The position numbers were made by a program, and so were the translations under genes. Under the pieces are notes generated by a model. That model saw nothing but the letters and a program-made list of their open reading frames with translations, made no database searches and had not been told where the DNA came from. This document shows, piece by piece, positions 52,784 to 62,254 of a DNA stretch of 62,254 nt. Numbering within the stretch: position 1 is the stretch's first letter; each line of letters begins with the position of its first letter. Origin of the DNA: Mycobacterium colombiense (GTDB lineage Bacteria > Actinomycetota > Actinomycetes > Mycobacteriales > Mycobacteriaceae); the NCBI RefSeq assembly GCF_003284935.1, contig NZ_QMEV01000027.1, forward strand, positions 1-62,254. Reading direction: 5' to 3'.

Positions 52784-54012
52784 CCCGCGAATCGACACGC
52801 GCGCCCCGCGCGTCGGCGCCCCCGGTGGGGGAGCTGACGCTGACCACCGGTGCGCCGGCCAACGGGGGCAGCTGCGTCGCGCACCACGAAGGCCGCGTGG
52901 TGTTCGTCCGGTACGCACTGCCCGGCGAGCGGGTCCGCGTCCGGGTTACCGCGGATCGCGGATCCTATTGGCACGCAGAGGTTCTCGAGGTCATCGAGCC
53001 GGCGTCCGGGCGCACCGCGTCGCTGTGCCCGATCGCGGGGGTGGGCGGCGCCGGTTGTTGCGACCTGGCCTTCGCCGGCCCGGAGGTGGCCCGCGCGCTC
53101 AAGGCCGAAGTGGTGGCCAATCAGCTCGAGCGCCTAGGGGGGCATCGCTGGAGCGGTGAGGCCGAGCCGCTGGCGGACTCCGCGCCGACGGGGTGGCGCA
53201 CCCGCGTCCGGCTCGATGTCGGCCCCGACCGCCGGCCGGGCTTTCACCGCTATCACAGCGAGGACTTGGTGACCGACTTGCGCTGTGCGCAGCTGCCGCC
53301 CGGCATGCTCGACGGGATCGACGACATCGAGTGGCCCCCGACGGCCCAACTGCACGTGGCCGTCGACGACGACGGCGTGCGTCACGTCGTGCGCACGCTG
53401 CGGCAGGGCAGGCACACGGAGACCAAGGTGGTCCAGGGACGCTACGAGGCGGTGCAGCGGGTGGCGGGGCGTAGCTGGCAGGTGCCGGTGACCGCGTTCT
53501 GGCAGGCGCACCGCGACGCCGCGGGCGTCTACAGCGATCTGGTCGCCGACTGGGCGCAGCCCGGCGCCGGGATGCGCGCGTGGGATTTGTACGGCGGCGC
53601 AGGCGTTTTCGCCGCGGTGCTCGGCGAGGCGGTCGGGCGCTCCGGACGGGTGCTCAGCGTCGACACCTCCCGCGGGTCGACCCGCGCCGCGCGGGCCGCC
53701 CTGACCGACCTGCCCCAGGTGCACATCGTCACCGACTCGGTGCGTCGCGCGCTGGCCGCGCAGCGCGGGCGCGCCTCGAGAGCGGATGTGGCGGTACTGG
53801 ATCCGCCGCGGGCGGGAGCCGGGCGCGAGGTCATCGATCTGCTCGCGGCCGCGGCCGTCCCTCGCATCGTGCACATCGGTTGCGAGGCAGCATCTTTCGC
53901 GCGCGACATCGGGATCTACCGCAAGCACGGGTACACCGTCGAGAAGATCAGGGTGTTCGACGCCTTCCCGCTGACCCATCACAGCGAATGCGTGGCGCTG
54001 CTGACGCGGTAG
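52780..54012 (+). CDS. TRAM-domain RNA methyltransferase (RlmD/TrmA family)
   Basis: A 410-residue uridine-5-methyltransferase-type enzyme. An N-terminal TRAM domain (residues 15-75; NGGSCVAHHEGRVVFVRYAL, PGERVRVRV) is followed by cysteines resembling [4Fe-4S] ligands (CPIAGVGGAGCC and later LRCAQLP). The SAM domain has AWDLYGGAGVFAAVLGEAVG, motif IV VLDPPRAGAG, the probable catalytic Cys in HIGCEAASFARD and the base in THHSECVAL. Canonical enzymes have SCNP rather than GCEA. The TTG start overlaps the permease stop by 4 bases. It corresponds to Rv2689c. Confidence 0.87.
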   Translation: MTRESTRAPRASAPPVGELTLTTGAPANGGSCVAHHEGRVVFVRYALPGERVRVRVTADRGSYWHAEVLEVIEPASGRTASLCPIAGVGGAGCCDLAFAGPEVARALKAEVVANQLERLGGHRWSGEAEPLADSAPTGWRTRVRLDVGPDRRPGFHRYHSEDLVTDLRCAQLPPGMLDGIDDIEWPPTAQLHVAVDDDGVRHVVRTLRQGRHTETKVVQGRYEAVQRVAGRSWQVPVTAFWQAHRDAAGVYSDLVADWAQPGAGMRAWDLYGGAGVFAAVLGEAVGRSGRVLSVDTSRGSTRAARAALTDLPQVHIVTDSVRRALAAQRGRASRADVAVLDPPRAGAGREVIDLLAAAAVPRIVHIGCEAASFARDIGIYRKHGYTVEKIRVFDAFPLTHHSECVALLTR

Positions 54013-54082
54013 GAACTGTTCGGCGACAACGGCCCATGCCCTCTGTCAATGCAGTTCCGCGCCGGTGAATCTCACGACCGGC

Positions 54083-54088
54083 TAGACT
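54083..54088 (+). promoter_or_regulatory. -10 box for antiporter leader
   Basis: TAGACT would start transcription near 54095, leaving a leader of about 145 bases before the antiporter start, unusually long for this window. No good -35 is seen. Confidence 0.4.
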
Positions 54089-54094
54089 GCGTCG

Positions 54095-54239
54095 CGGTGT
54101 GCCGGGAAGTCTGGTCGGCGATGTCGTTGTCGACCGATCGAAAGGTGCGCGTGCTAGTTATCAACGAACGGGCCGGGACGGTCGAGGCATGTCGACCGCG
54201 TGCGCCGCGCGTGGTCGCCGGCATCCGATTGCTGCCATC
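54095..54239 (+). ncRNA. Candidate structured leader / cation riboswitch
   Basis: The leader before the antiporter contains GTGTGCCGGGAAGTCTGG (54097-54114), a block that looks like a conserved RNA core rather than coding sequence. GGTCG (54113-54117) can pair with CGACC (54131-54135), and CGGTCGA-GGCATG-TCGACCG (54179-54198) is a perfect 7-bp hairpin. Leaders of cation/proton antiporters are known hosts of Na+/Li+ (nhaA-I type) and c-di-AMP riboswitches. Which class, if any, I cannot say. Confidence 0.4.
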
Positions 54240-55703
54240 GTGAACGAGAGCCTCCGTTATGCGCTGATGGTCCTGTTCTCCAGCGCCGTCGGTTTGGTTG
54301 CGGTGCTGGCGAACCGCCTCACCGAGCGATTCAAAATCCCAGTGCCGCTGCTGGTGCTGGTCGGAACGGCGGTGGCGGTGCACGCCGTGCCCGTGGTGCA
54401 GCCGCCGTCCGAGCGGGTGGTGGAGCGGGTCATCACCATCGCGCTAGTGCTGGTGTTGTTCGACGGCGGAATGCACATCGGGCCCCGCCGTTTCCGCGCG
54501 GCGATCGCCCCGATTCTGTCGGTCGGCGTCGCGGGCACCGCCCTCACCGCCGCCGGCGCCGCGCTGATGCTGCACTACGCGTGCGGAATCAGCTGGTTCC
54601 CCGCGGTGCTCGTCGCGACCGCGGTGGCGCCCACCGATCCGGCCGTCGTCTTCTCCGTCTTGGGCAAACGCGAGATCAGGGGCCGCAGTAGCACCATCCT
54701 GGAGGGCGAGTCCGGCGCCAATGACCCGGTCGGCATCTCGTTGATGTCCAGCCTGATCGCCGCCGGTGGGCTCACCGCCGCCGGATTCGCCAGCGTGGGA
54801 GGGCAATTCGTTCTGCAAATGGCGATCGGTCTGGCGGTCGGGGTGATCGGCGGCCGCGCGCTCCTCGTCTTCATGCGCCGCGTGGCGCTGCCGAGCGAAG
54901 GCCTCTATCCGCTGCGGACGCTGGCCTCCTGCCTGATGCTGTACGGCATCGCCACGCTTGCCCACGGCTCGGGATTTCTGGCGGTGTTCGTCGCCGGAAT
55001 CGTGATCGGCGATGCTCACGCGCCGTACAAGCCGGAAATCAAGCGGTTTCACGCCGCCCTGGCCGGTCTCGCCGAAATCGTCGCGTTCGTCGTGCTGGGT
55101 CTGACTGTCGACCTGGACGTGCTCACCCACCCCGACGTCTGGATTCCCGGGCTCGTCCTCGGAGTGACCCTGACCGCGCTGATTCGCCCGCTGGCGGTGG
55201 GCGCCTGTCTGGTCGGCGTCCAGCTCAAGCGAAACGAACGCGTCTTCATACTGTTCTCTGGCCTTAAAGGGGCCGTGCCCATCTTGCTCGGCGAGCTGCT
55301 GCGCGCCGCGCATCTCCCCAACGCCGAACGTCTGTACGGCATCGTGGTCGTCGTCGTGATCTTCTCGGTTCTGGTGCAGGGCAGCTCGGTGCCCGGCGTC
55401 GCGAAGCTGCTGCACCTGCCGATGCGCACCGTCGAGACCCAACCGTGGCAGATAGGTGTCCGCCTAGCGGACGAACCGCACGGGGTCCATCGCTTCAGCG
55501 TCGCCAAGGGGTCCGAGGCCGAGGGGTGCACCGTCGAGGGGCTCAGTGATCGCGTCGGCGACATCTGGGTGAGCATCGTCGTCCGCACCACCGGCCTGGT
55601 CCCGGTGCGCGGCGACACCGAACTTCAGGCCGCCGACGAGGTCGTCATCCTGGCGGATCCCGAACTTCGTGGCGCCCTTGCCGAACTTTTTGAGCCCTCG
55701 TAG
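54240..55703 (+). CDS. CPA1 cation/proton antiporter with C-terminal TrkA_C-like domain
   Basis: A 487-residue antiporter of the NhaP2/CvrA kind. About 12-13 helices carry the CPA signatures VATAVAPTDPAVVFSVLGKR and ILEGESGANDPVGISL, where the Asn-Asp pair is the ion site. Residues about 405-485 (VHRFSVAKGSEAEGCTVEGL, DELVIL-like strand VVILADPE) form a TrkA_C/RCK_C domain as in K+/H+ antiporters. GTG 54240 starts just before the first helix, with no Shine-Dalgarno. M. tuberculosis has other genes (Rv2688c-Rv2683) between here and dxs. It may export K+ or Na+. Confidence 0.85.
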   Translation: MNESLRYALMVLFSSAVGLVAVLANRLTERFKIPVPLLVLVGTAVAVHAVPVVQPPSERVVERVITIALVLVLFDGGMHIGPRRFRAAIAPILSVGVAGTALTAAGAALMLHYACGISWFPAVLVATAVAPTDPAVVFSVLGKREIRGRSSTILEGESGANDPVGISLMSSLIAAGGLTAAGFASVGGQFVLQMAIGLAVGVIGGRALLVFMRRVALPSEGLYPLRTLASCLMLYGIATLAHGSGFLAVFVAGIVIGDAHAPYKPEIKRFHAALAGLAEIVAFVVLGLTVDLDVLTHPDVWIPGLVLGVTLTALIRPLAVGACLVGVQLKRNERVFILFSGLKGAVPILLGELLRAAHLPNAERLYGIVVVVVIFSVLVQGSSVPGVAKLLHLPMRTVETQPWQIGVRLADEPHGVHRFSVAKGSEAEGCTVEGLSDRVGDIWVSIVVRTTGLVPVRGDTELQAADEVVILADPELRGALAELFEPS

Positions 55704-55748
55704 GCCGGGCGACTCCGTCTGCGGCCGTGCCATTCGGCGGCCGCTGCG

Positions 55749-55754
55749 TAGACT
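55749..55754 (+). promoter_or_regulatory. -10 box for leaderless dxs
   Basis: TAGACT, 6 bases before ATG 55761. Confidence 0.55.
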
Positions 55755-55760
55755 GACTGG

Positions 55761-57686
55761 ATGCTGGAACAGATCCGCGGGCCCGCTGATCTGCAGCACC
55801 TTTCTGCGCATCAGCTTCGCGATCTGGCCACCGAGATTCGCGAGTTCCTGATACACAAGGTCGCTGCCACCGGGGGACACCTCGGGCCCAATCTGGGCGT
55901 GGTCGAGCTGACGCTCGCCCTGCACCGGGTGTTCGACTCACCCCACGATCCGATCATCTTCGACACCGGCCATCAGGCCTACGTGCACAAGATGCTGACG
56001 GGGCGCTCCCACGAGTTCGAAAGCCTGCGCAAGAAGGGCGGGCTGTCCGGATATCCGTCGCGCGCCGAGAGCGAACACGACTGGGTCGAGTCCAGCCATG
56101 CCAGTGCGTCGTTGTCCTACGCCGACGGCCTGGCCAAGGCCTTCGAGCTGAGCGGGCACCGCAACCGGCACGTGGTCGCGGTGATCGGCGACGGCGCGCT
56201 CACCGGGGGCATGTGCTGGGAGGCGTTGAACAACATCGCCGCCTCCGGCCGGCCGGTCATCATCGTCGTCAACGACAACGGCCGCAGCTACGCCCCGACG
56301 ATCGGCGGTGTCGCCGACCATCTCGCCTCGCTGCGGCTGCAGCCGGCCTACGAGCAGGCGCTGGAGAAGGGCCGCGACGCGCTGCGCGCGCTGCCACTGG
56401 TCGGCAAGCTGGCCTACCGCGTGATGCACAGCGTCAAGGCCGGCATCAAGGACTCGCTGTCGCCGCAGCTGCTGTTCACCGACCTGGGGCTGAAGTACGT
56501 GGGCCCGGTCGACGGCCACGATGAGCGCGCGGTCGAGGCCGCGCTGCGGCACGCCCGCGGCTTCGGCCGCCCGGTGATCGTGCACGTCGTCACCCGCAAG
56601 GGGATGGGCTTCGCCCCGGCCGAGGACGACGAAGCCGAGCAGATGCACTCCTGCGGCGTCATCGACCCGGTGACCGGCCAGGCGACCAAGATCGCCGGCC
56701 CCGGCTGGACCGCGACGTTCTCCGACGCGCTCATCGGCTACGCCCGCAAGCGCCGCGACATCGTGGCGATCACCGCGGCCATGCCCGGGCCGACCGGGCT
56801 GACGCCGTTCGGGCAGCAGTTCCCGGACCGTCTGTTCGACGTCGGCATCGCCGAGCAGCACGCGATGACGTCGGCGGCGGGGCTGGCGATGGGCGGCATG
56901 CACCCGGTGGTGGCCATCTATTCGACGTTCCTCAACCGGGCCTTCGACCAGATCATGATGGACGTGGCGCTGCATCGGCTGCCCGTCACCATGGTGCTCG
57001 ACCGGGCCGGCATCACCGGCTCGGACGGCGCCAGCCACAACGGCATGTGGGACCTGTCGATGCTGGGGATCGTGCCCGGCATGCGGGTGGCAGCACCGCG
57101 CGACGCCACCCGGCTGCGCGAGGAGCTCGGTGAGGCGCTCGACGTCGACGACGGCCCCACGGCGCTGCGCTTCCCGAAAGGCGATGTGGGCGAGGACATC
57201 CCGGCGATCGAACGTCGAGGATCCGGCACCTCGGGCGTCGACGTGCTCGCGGTCCCGGCCGGCGGTTGCAACCACGACGTGCTGCTGATCGGCGTCGGCG
57301 CGTTCGCGTCGATGGCGCTGGCGGTGGCCAAGCGGCTACAGGACCAGGGGATCGGCGTCACGGTCATCGACCCGCGCTGGGTGCTGCCGGTGTCCCCGAG
57401 CATCCTGGAGCTCGCGGAGCAGCACAAACTCGTCGTCACGTGTGAGGACAACGGGGTCAACGGGGGGGTCGGCTCGGCGGTGTCGGCCGCCCTGCGCGCC
57501 GCCGAGATCGACGTTCCCTGCCGCGACGTCGGACTGCCGCAGCGGTTTTACGAACAGGCCTCCCGCGGCGAGCTGCTGTCGGATCTGGCGCTCACCGACC
57601 AGGACGTCGCCCGCCGCATCACCGGCTGGGTCGCCGCGCTGGGCAGCGGCGTCGCCGAGGCGGAGATCCGCGAGCACCTCGACTAG
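55761..57686 (+). CDS. dxs: 1-deoxy-D-xylulose-5-phosphate synthase
   Basis: A 641-residue thiamine-diphosphate enzyme starting the MEP isoprenoid pathway from pyruvate and glyceraldehyde-3-phosphate. [16 protein letters not shown] holds the proton-relay His; the ThDP/Mg motif is [20 protein letters not shown] (GDG...NN). The central domain has [17 protein letters not shown] with the catalytic Glu, and the C-terminal transketolase domain has [20 protein letters not shown]. Its start is leaderless. The stop overlaps the stop of the RNase D gene in one CTAG. It corresponds to Rv2682c. Confidence 0.97.
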   Translation: MLEQIRGPADLQHLSAHQLRDLATEIREFLIHKVAATGGHLGPNLGVVELTLALHRVFDSPHDPIIFDTGHQAYVHKMLTGRSHEFESLRKKGGLSGYPSRAESEHDWVESSHASASLSYADGLAKAFELSGHRNRHVVAVIGDGALTGGMCWEALNNIAASGRPVIIVVNDNGRSYAPTIGGVADHLASLRLQPAYEQALEKGRDALRALPLVGKLAYRVMHSVKAGIKDSLSPQLLFTDLGLKYVGPVDGHDERAVEAALRHARGFGRPVIVHVVTRKGMGFAPAEDDEAEQMHSCGVIDPVTGQATKIAGPGWTATFSDALIGYARKRRDIVAITAAMPGPTGLTPFGQQFPDRLFDVGIAEQHAMTSAAGLAMGGMHPVVAIYSTFLNRAFDQIMMDVALHRLPVTMVLDRAGITGSDGASHNGMWDLSMLGIVPGMRVAAPRDATRLREELGEALDVDDGPTALRFPKGDVGEDIPAIERRGSGTSGVDVLAVPAGGCNHDVLLIGVGAFASMALAVAKRLQDQGIGVTVIDPRWVLPVSPSILELAEQHKLVVTCEDNGVNGGVGSAVSAALRAAEIDVPCRDVGLPQRFYEQASRGELLSDLALTDQDVARRITGWVAALGSGVAEAEIREHLD

Positions 57687-58987
57687 TCAGCGGCCTCGGA
57701 TTCCGTCGGCGGCGCCTGCAGCGCCCGGGCCAGCGGCGGGTCCACCAATTCCCGCTGCCACGGCCGGGCCTGGCCGGCGCGCAGGAAATTCTCGACGGCA
57801 TCGAGCGGATCGGGGGCGGGCGTCCAGTCCCAGCACAGCCGTCGCACCAGGTCCGGTGACACCAGGTTCTCGGTGGGGACGTGCACCCGCTCGGAGACCT
57901 CGGACAGCGCCGAACGCGCGGCCTCCAGCCGGGCGGCGGCCTCCGGTTTGCGCCTGCTCCACCGCGCCGTCGGTGGCGGGCCGTTGGACGGTTCGCTGTC
58001 GGCGGGCGGGTTCTTGGTCCGCCGGGCCTCGTCCAGCGCCGCCAGCCACGTCGCGGCGCTGCGCCGCTGATTGCGCCCCCCGAACACGGGCAACGCGACC
58101 AGTTCCTCGACCGTCGTCGGGTTGGCCAGTGCGGCGTCGATGATGGCCGAGTCGGGCAGGATGCGGCGCGGCGCGATGTCGCGGCGCTGCGCGATCCGGT
58201 CGCGCGTCAACCACAATTCACGCACCGCGGCCAGGGCCCGCTGATCGCGCACCCGATGGATGCCCGACGTCCGCCGCCACCGGTCCGGGCGCACCGCGGC
58301 GCCCGGATCTTTCGAACCCGTGTCCCGCAGATAGTCGAATTCCTGTGCGGCCCAATCACTTTTGCCCTGCTCGGCCAGCACGTCGGCGATCGCCGCGCGC
58401 AGCTCGATGAGCAGCTCCACATCCAGCGCGGCGTAGTTGAGCCATTCGGCGGGCAGCGGGCGTTTGGACCAGTCGGCCGCGCCGTGGCCCTTGGCCAGCC
58501 CGAAGCCCAGCAGCCGCTCGACCATGGTGGCCAGGTTCACCCGCTCGAATCCCGCCAGCCGCCCCGCCAGTTCGGTGTCGTACAGCGCCGGCGGCCGCAT
58601 GCCCACCTCCGCCAGGCACGGCAGGTCCTGATCGGCGGAGTGCAGGATCCATTCGTCGGTGCCCAACACCTCGGCCACCGGCCGCAGGGCCTGCAGCGGG
58701 TCGGCGCCGTGGCTCACCGGATCGATGAGCACCGTGCCGGAGCCGGCCCGCCGGATCTGGATCAGGTAGGCCCGGTTGGAGTAGCGGAAACCCGACGCCC
58801 GCTCGGCGTCCACCGCGAAGGGCCCGTGGCCGCGATCCAGCCGCTGCGCGGCGTTCTCGATGTCGCGGACGCTCACCGAGATCGGCGGGACGCCTTCGGA
58901 CGGGTGCGGCAGCGGGCTGGGCGCGGGTTCGGTGCCCGCGTCACCGGGCGCGTTGCTGCCCGGCCCGTCGGCCGCCGGTTCGCCCAT
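57683..58987 (-). CDS. RNase D-like 3'-5' exonuclease with HRDC domain
   Basis: A 434-residue DEDDy exonuclease. Exo I is [11 protein letters not shown] (Asp, Glu), Exo [14 protein letters not shown] (Asp), Exo [15 protein letters not shown] (Tyr and Asp). The HRDC domain follows (about residues 235-310; [20 protein letters not shown]) and then a C-terminal extension of about 120 residues seen in actinobacteria. The first 35 residues are disordered. It could trim tRNA or other stable RNAs. It begins one base after the DUF3000 stop, so it is co-transcribed. It corresponds to Rv2681. Confidence 0.9.
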   Translation of the reverse strand: MGEPAADGPGSNAPGDAGTEPAPSPLPHPSEGVPPISVSVRDIENAAQRLDRGHGPFAVDAERASGFRYSNRAYLIQIRRAGSGTVLIDPVSHGADPLQALRPVAEVLGTDEWILHSADQDLPCLAEVGMRPPALYDTELAGRLAGFERVNLATMVERLLGFGLAKGHGAADWSKRPLPAEWLNYAALDVELLIELRAAIADVLAEQGKSDWAAQEFDYLRDTGSKDPGAAVRPDRWRRTSGIHRVRDQRALAAVRELWLTRDRIAQRRDIAPRRILPDSAIIDAALANPTTVEELVALPVFGGRNQRRSAATWLAALDEARRTKNPPADSEPSNGPPPTARWSRRKPEAAARLEAARSALSEVSERVHVPTENLVSPDLVRRLCWDWTPAPDPLDAVENFLRAGQARPWQRELVDPPLARALQAPPTESEAAD

Positions 58988-58988
58988 G

Positions 58989-59624
58989 CTAGGCGCGTGA
59001 CCGTGAGCTCAGGTCGGTGACTCCAGCGGGTGGTAGGCCCGCGGCGTGCTCCAGCACCTCGCAGAACGCCTCGACATGGCCGCCGACCTCGGGTGAGGTC
59101 GCGGTCCACGACGCGCGCAGCTCGAGCTGGTGGGCGCGCGGCGGCCCGGAAATGTCTCCGTAGCGCACCGATGTGGTGGCGGTGACGGTGCCGCCCAGGG
59201 CGACGACTTGTTCCATACGTGACTCCAGTGCCTCGACTAGCCAGCTCCACGCTACTTCGGGCAGCAGCGGGTCAACCGCCTCGCTGGGGTCGAGGTCGGC
59301 CTGGATGTAGGCGACCATGCGGATGGTGCCGTCCCACGCGTCGGCCCCTTCTGGGTCGTACAGCAGGATCAACCGTCCGAAGGCGTCGCCCTCGGACCGT
59401 TCCGGAATGATGTCGCGGTCGGGATGTTTGACCTCGGCGCCCAGGGCGTAGCTGTGGGGAGCCAAGCGTTGCGGCGGCCGGATGGGACCCAACTCGATCT
59501 CCGGCCGCACGACGACGGCGTTCATCGCCGCTACCGCCTCGCGGAAGGGGGCCGGTTCGGATGAGGTCACTTGGCGCCGCTCCTGTCCATCCCGACCGTT
59601 CTGCGTCGTCACGGCACGGGTCAC
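58989..59624 (-). CDS. DUF3000 protein
   Basis: A 211-residue cytosolic protein of actinobacteria. The conserved core is IRPPQRLAPHSYALGAEV, GRLILLYDPEGADAWDGTIR and VAWSWLVEALESRMEQV, then GGTVTATTSVRYGDI. The function is unknown. Several GTGs are in frame; 59624 is preferred because TACCGT lies 8 bases before it and the length then matches Rv2680 (about 210). It is always next to the RNase D gene. Confidence 0.8.
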   Translation of the reverse strand: MTRAVTTQNGRDGQERRQVTSSEPAPFREAVAAMNAVVVRPEIELGPIRPPQRLAPHSYALGAEVKHPDRDIIPERSEGDAFGRLILLYDPEGADAWDGTIRMVAYIQADLDPSEAVDPLLPEVAWSWLVEALESRMEQVVALGGTVTATTSVRYGDISGPPRAHQLELRASWTATSPEVGGHVEAFCEVLEHAAGLPPAGVTDLSSRSRA

Positions 59625-59632
59625 AGGGATCG

Positions 59633-59638
59633 ACGGTA
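59633..59638 (-). promoter_or_regulatory. -10 box for leaderless DUF3000 gene
   Basis: TACCGT on the minus strand, 8 bases before GTG 59624. Confidence 0.4.
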
Positions 59639-59733
59639 GACCCACAGCCCGACACGCCGCGACAGGCGCGCCGCGTTTCAAACCCGCCGCGACCAAGCCG
59701 TTACCAGGGCTCCACCAAAGCTATATGTGCAGG

Positions 59734-60612
<879 letters not shown>

Positions 60613-60632
60613 TCATGGCAGCATTGAGGCTG

Positions 60633-61682
60633 ATGAGTACTCGCCGCGACCTTCCCGAGTCGCCGTATCTGGCGGCCGTGAGCGGTCGCAAACCCAACCG
60701 GGTGCCGGTGTGGTTCATGCGCCAGGCCGGTCGCTCGCTGCCCGAATACCGGGCGCTGCGGGCCCAGACCGACATGCTGTCGGCCTGCTTCGACGCCGAG
60801 CTGGTCTGCGAGATCACCCTGCAGCCGGTGCGCCGCCACGACGTCGACGCGGCGATCTTGTTCTCCGACATCGTGGTGCCGCTGCTCGGTGCGGGCATCG
60901 ACCTGGACATCGTCGCCGGGGTCGGGCCGGTGATCGAGTCGCCGGTGCGCACCGCCACGCAGGTCGAGGCCATCAAACCCCTTGACCGGCAACGGGTTGC
61001 GCCGGTGTCCGACGCGGTGTCGCTGCTGGTGTCAGCGCTCGGTGAGGTTCCGCTGATCGGCTTCGCGGGTGCGCCGTTCACCTTGGCGTCGTACCTGATC
61101 GAGGGCGGCCCGAGCCGTCACCATGCCCGCACCAAGGCGATGATGCTGGCCGAGCCGGACACCTGGCACGCGCTGATGGAGAAGCTGACCGACATCACGG
61201 TCGGCTTCTTGCGGGTGCAGCTGGAGGCCGGGGTGGACGCCATTCAGGTGTTCGACTCGTGGGCCGGGGCGCTGTCCCTGGCGAACTACCGCACCTACGT
61301 GCAGCCGCACAGCGCCCGGGTTTTCGCCGCCCTGGCCGACCACGGTGTGCCGATGACCCACTTCGGCGTCGGCACCGCCGAACTGCTGGGCGCGATGTCG
61401 TCGGTCGGCGCGAACGTGGTGGGCGTGGACTGGCGCACCTCGCTGCCCGATGCGGCCGCCCGCGTGCAGCCTGGCACGGCGCTGCAGGGCAACCTCGATC
61501 CGGTGGTGGTGCTGGCGGGCTGGCCGGTGGTGGAACGCGCGGCGCGCGCCGTGGTGGACGACGGCCGGCGCGCGATCGACGCCGGCGCCGCCGGTCACGT
61601 CTTCAACCTGGGCCACGGCGTGCTGCCCGAAACCGATCCCGGTGTGCTGACCGACCTGGTGTCGCTGGTCCACTCCCTATGA
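60633..61682 (+). CDS. hemE: Uroporphyrinogen decarboxylase
   Basis: A 349-residue enzyme converting uroporphyrinogen III to coproporphyrinogen III. The signature [20 protein letters not shown] lies near residue 25; [20 protein letters not shown] supplies the catalytic Asp; [20 protein letters not shown] and [12 protein letters not shown] follow. I chose ATG 60633 with GAGG upstream; GTG 60609 would add 8 residues. The stop overlaps hemY (ATGA). It diverges from echA15. Confidence 0.95.
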   Translation: MSTRRDLPESPYLAAVSGRKPNRVPVWFMRQAGRSLPEYRALRAQTDMLSACFDAELVCEITLQPVRRHDVDAAILFSDIVVPLLGAGIDLDIVAGVGPVIESPVRTATQVEAIKPLDRQRVAPVSDAVSLLVSALGEVPLIGFAGAPFTLASYLIEGGPSRHHARTKAMMLAEPDTWHALMEKLTDITVGFLRVQLEAGVDAIQVFDSWAGALSLANYRTYVQPHSARVFAALADHGVPMTHFGVGTAELLGAMSSVGANVVGVDWRTSLPDAAARVQPGTALQGNLDPVVVLAGWPVVERAARAVVDDGRRAIDAGAAGHVFNLGHGVLPETDPGVLTDLVSLVHSL

Positions 61683-62254
61683 GTGCTCCCTCGTATTGCG
61701 TTGTGGGGGGCGGTATTTCGGGGTTGACGGCGGCCTATCGGCTCCGCCAGGCCGCCGGCGACGGCGCGGCGATCACGCTGTTCGATCCCGGTGACCGGCT
61801 CGGCGGCGTGCTGCGCACCGAGCTGGTCGGCGGGCTGCCGATGGATGTGGGTGCCGAGGCATTCGTGCTGCGCCGCCCCGAGCTGCCCGCACTGCTGGCG
61901 GAGCTGAATTTGTCTGAGCGCCAGCGTGTTTCGACCGGCGCACGCCCACTGATCTACAGCGGCCAGGGGTTGCGTGCCCTGCCGGCGGCCACGGTCGTCG
62001 GGATCCCATCGTCGGCGGCCTCGGTGGCGGGACTCGTCGACGACGCCACGGTGGCGCGCATCGAGGCCGAACCCGGACGACCGCTGAGGTGGCGGGCCGG
62101 CAGCGACCCGGCGGTCGCCGACCTGGTGGGGGAGCGATTCGGCGAGCAGGTGGTGGCCCGCTCGGTGGATCCGCTGCTGAGCGGGGTGTATGCGGGCTCG
62201 GCGACCACCATCGGGCTGCGCTTGGGCAACGCCCACTCGAGCCACGCGAGGGCG
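61679..62254 (+). CDS. hemY: Protoporphyrinogen/coproporphyrinogen III oxidase, partial
   Basis: The first 192 codons of an FAD-dependent oxidase, cut by the window edge. The FAD motif is [20 protein letters not shown] (residues 7-26), followed by [11 protein letters not shown] and [18 protein letters not shown], then [11 protein letters not shown]. In actinobacteria the product normally works as a coproporphyrinogen III oxidase in the coproporphyrin-dependent heme route. ATG overlaps the hemE stop by 4 bases. The last 12 or so residues ([13 protein letters not shown]) do not look like the usual continuation. It corresponds to Rv2677c. Confidence 0.9.
   Translation, partial: MSAPSYCVVGGGISGLTAAYRLRQAAGDGAAITLFDPGDRLGGVLRTELVGGLPMDVGAEAFVLRRPELPALLAELNLSERQRVSTGARPLIYSGQGLRALPAATVVGIPSSAASVAGLVDDATVARIEAEPGRPLRWRAGSDPAVADLVGERFGEQVVARSVDPLLSGVYAGSATTIGLRLGNAHSSHARA

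Noticed and set aside
53992..54239. A cobalamin riboswitch at the antiporter leader because of the GGGAA stretch
   Set aside because: The B12-box sequence and the long conserved core are absent; the element is too short and differs.
55938..57275. A 445-codon open frame opposite dxs
   Set aside because: Shadow frame; dxs is intact and the antisense protein is low-complexity Arg/His-rich.

Overview
The window comes from a mycobacterium. The DNA is very GC-rich, the gene order follows the Mycobacterium tuberculosis chromosome in reverse from roughly Rv2751 to Rv2677c (ftsK, clgR-pspA, recA-recX, miaB, miaA-dapF-hflX, lexA, nrdR, ideR, sigB, sigA, dut, ceoBC, dxs, hemE), and SigE, PafBC and LexA sites all have the mycobacterial form. 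It is not the M. tuberculosis complex: recA has no intein, PE_PGRS47 and pspN are missing, the TerC-type gene next to fadE20 is missing, and several genes have no counterpart I know at that position. A slow-growing nontuberculous mycobacterium such as a member of the M. avium complex fits, but the species is an inference.

Layout. 1-4.8 kb: a methyltransferase/SDR/monooxygenase operon, then ftsK. 4.8-8.7 kb: argA and pgsA3 diverge, followed by the envelope-stress module clgR-pspA-pspM under a SigE-type promoter. 8.7-12 kb: a glycosyltransferase, a small secreted protein, DUF3046, an FMN reductase and an FhuF-like Fe-S protein. 12-24 kb: DNA repair and tRNA modification (recA-recX, miaB, miaA), dapF, hflX and fadE20. 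24.7-29.5 kb: an LGFP-repeat envelope protein, the divergent SOS pair lexA/LysM gene, nrdR and a nitrobindin. 29.5-36 kb: metabolic enzymes, a predicted lipoprotein protease and sthA. 36-45 kb: a regulatory block with ideR, sigB, sigA, ppgK and suhB. 45-49 kb: cei, dut and small conserved actinobacterial genes.

49.3-55.7 kb is the most interesting stretch. Two TrkA/RCK proteins (CeoB, CeoC) face a 664-residue permease whose sequence closely resembles the KimA potassium importer. After an RNA methyltransferase comes a CPA1 cation/proton antiporter with its own TrkA_C-like tail and a long, hairpin-rich leader. No Trk/Ktr membrane subunit is present, so the region may be a cation-homeostasis island with ligand-sensing RCK domains. 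55.7-62.3 kb: dxs, an RNase D-like gene, DUF3000, echA15, hemE and the start of hemY (cut by the window edge).

A recurring feature is the leaderless gene. In about 19 genes a TANNNT-type -10 box lies 6-8 bases before the ATG/GTG, and I used this to choose those starts. No rRNA, tRNA, CRISPR, insertion sequence or prophage was recognised.
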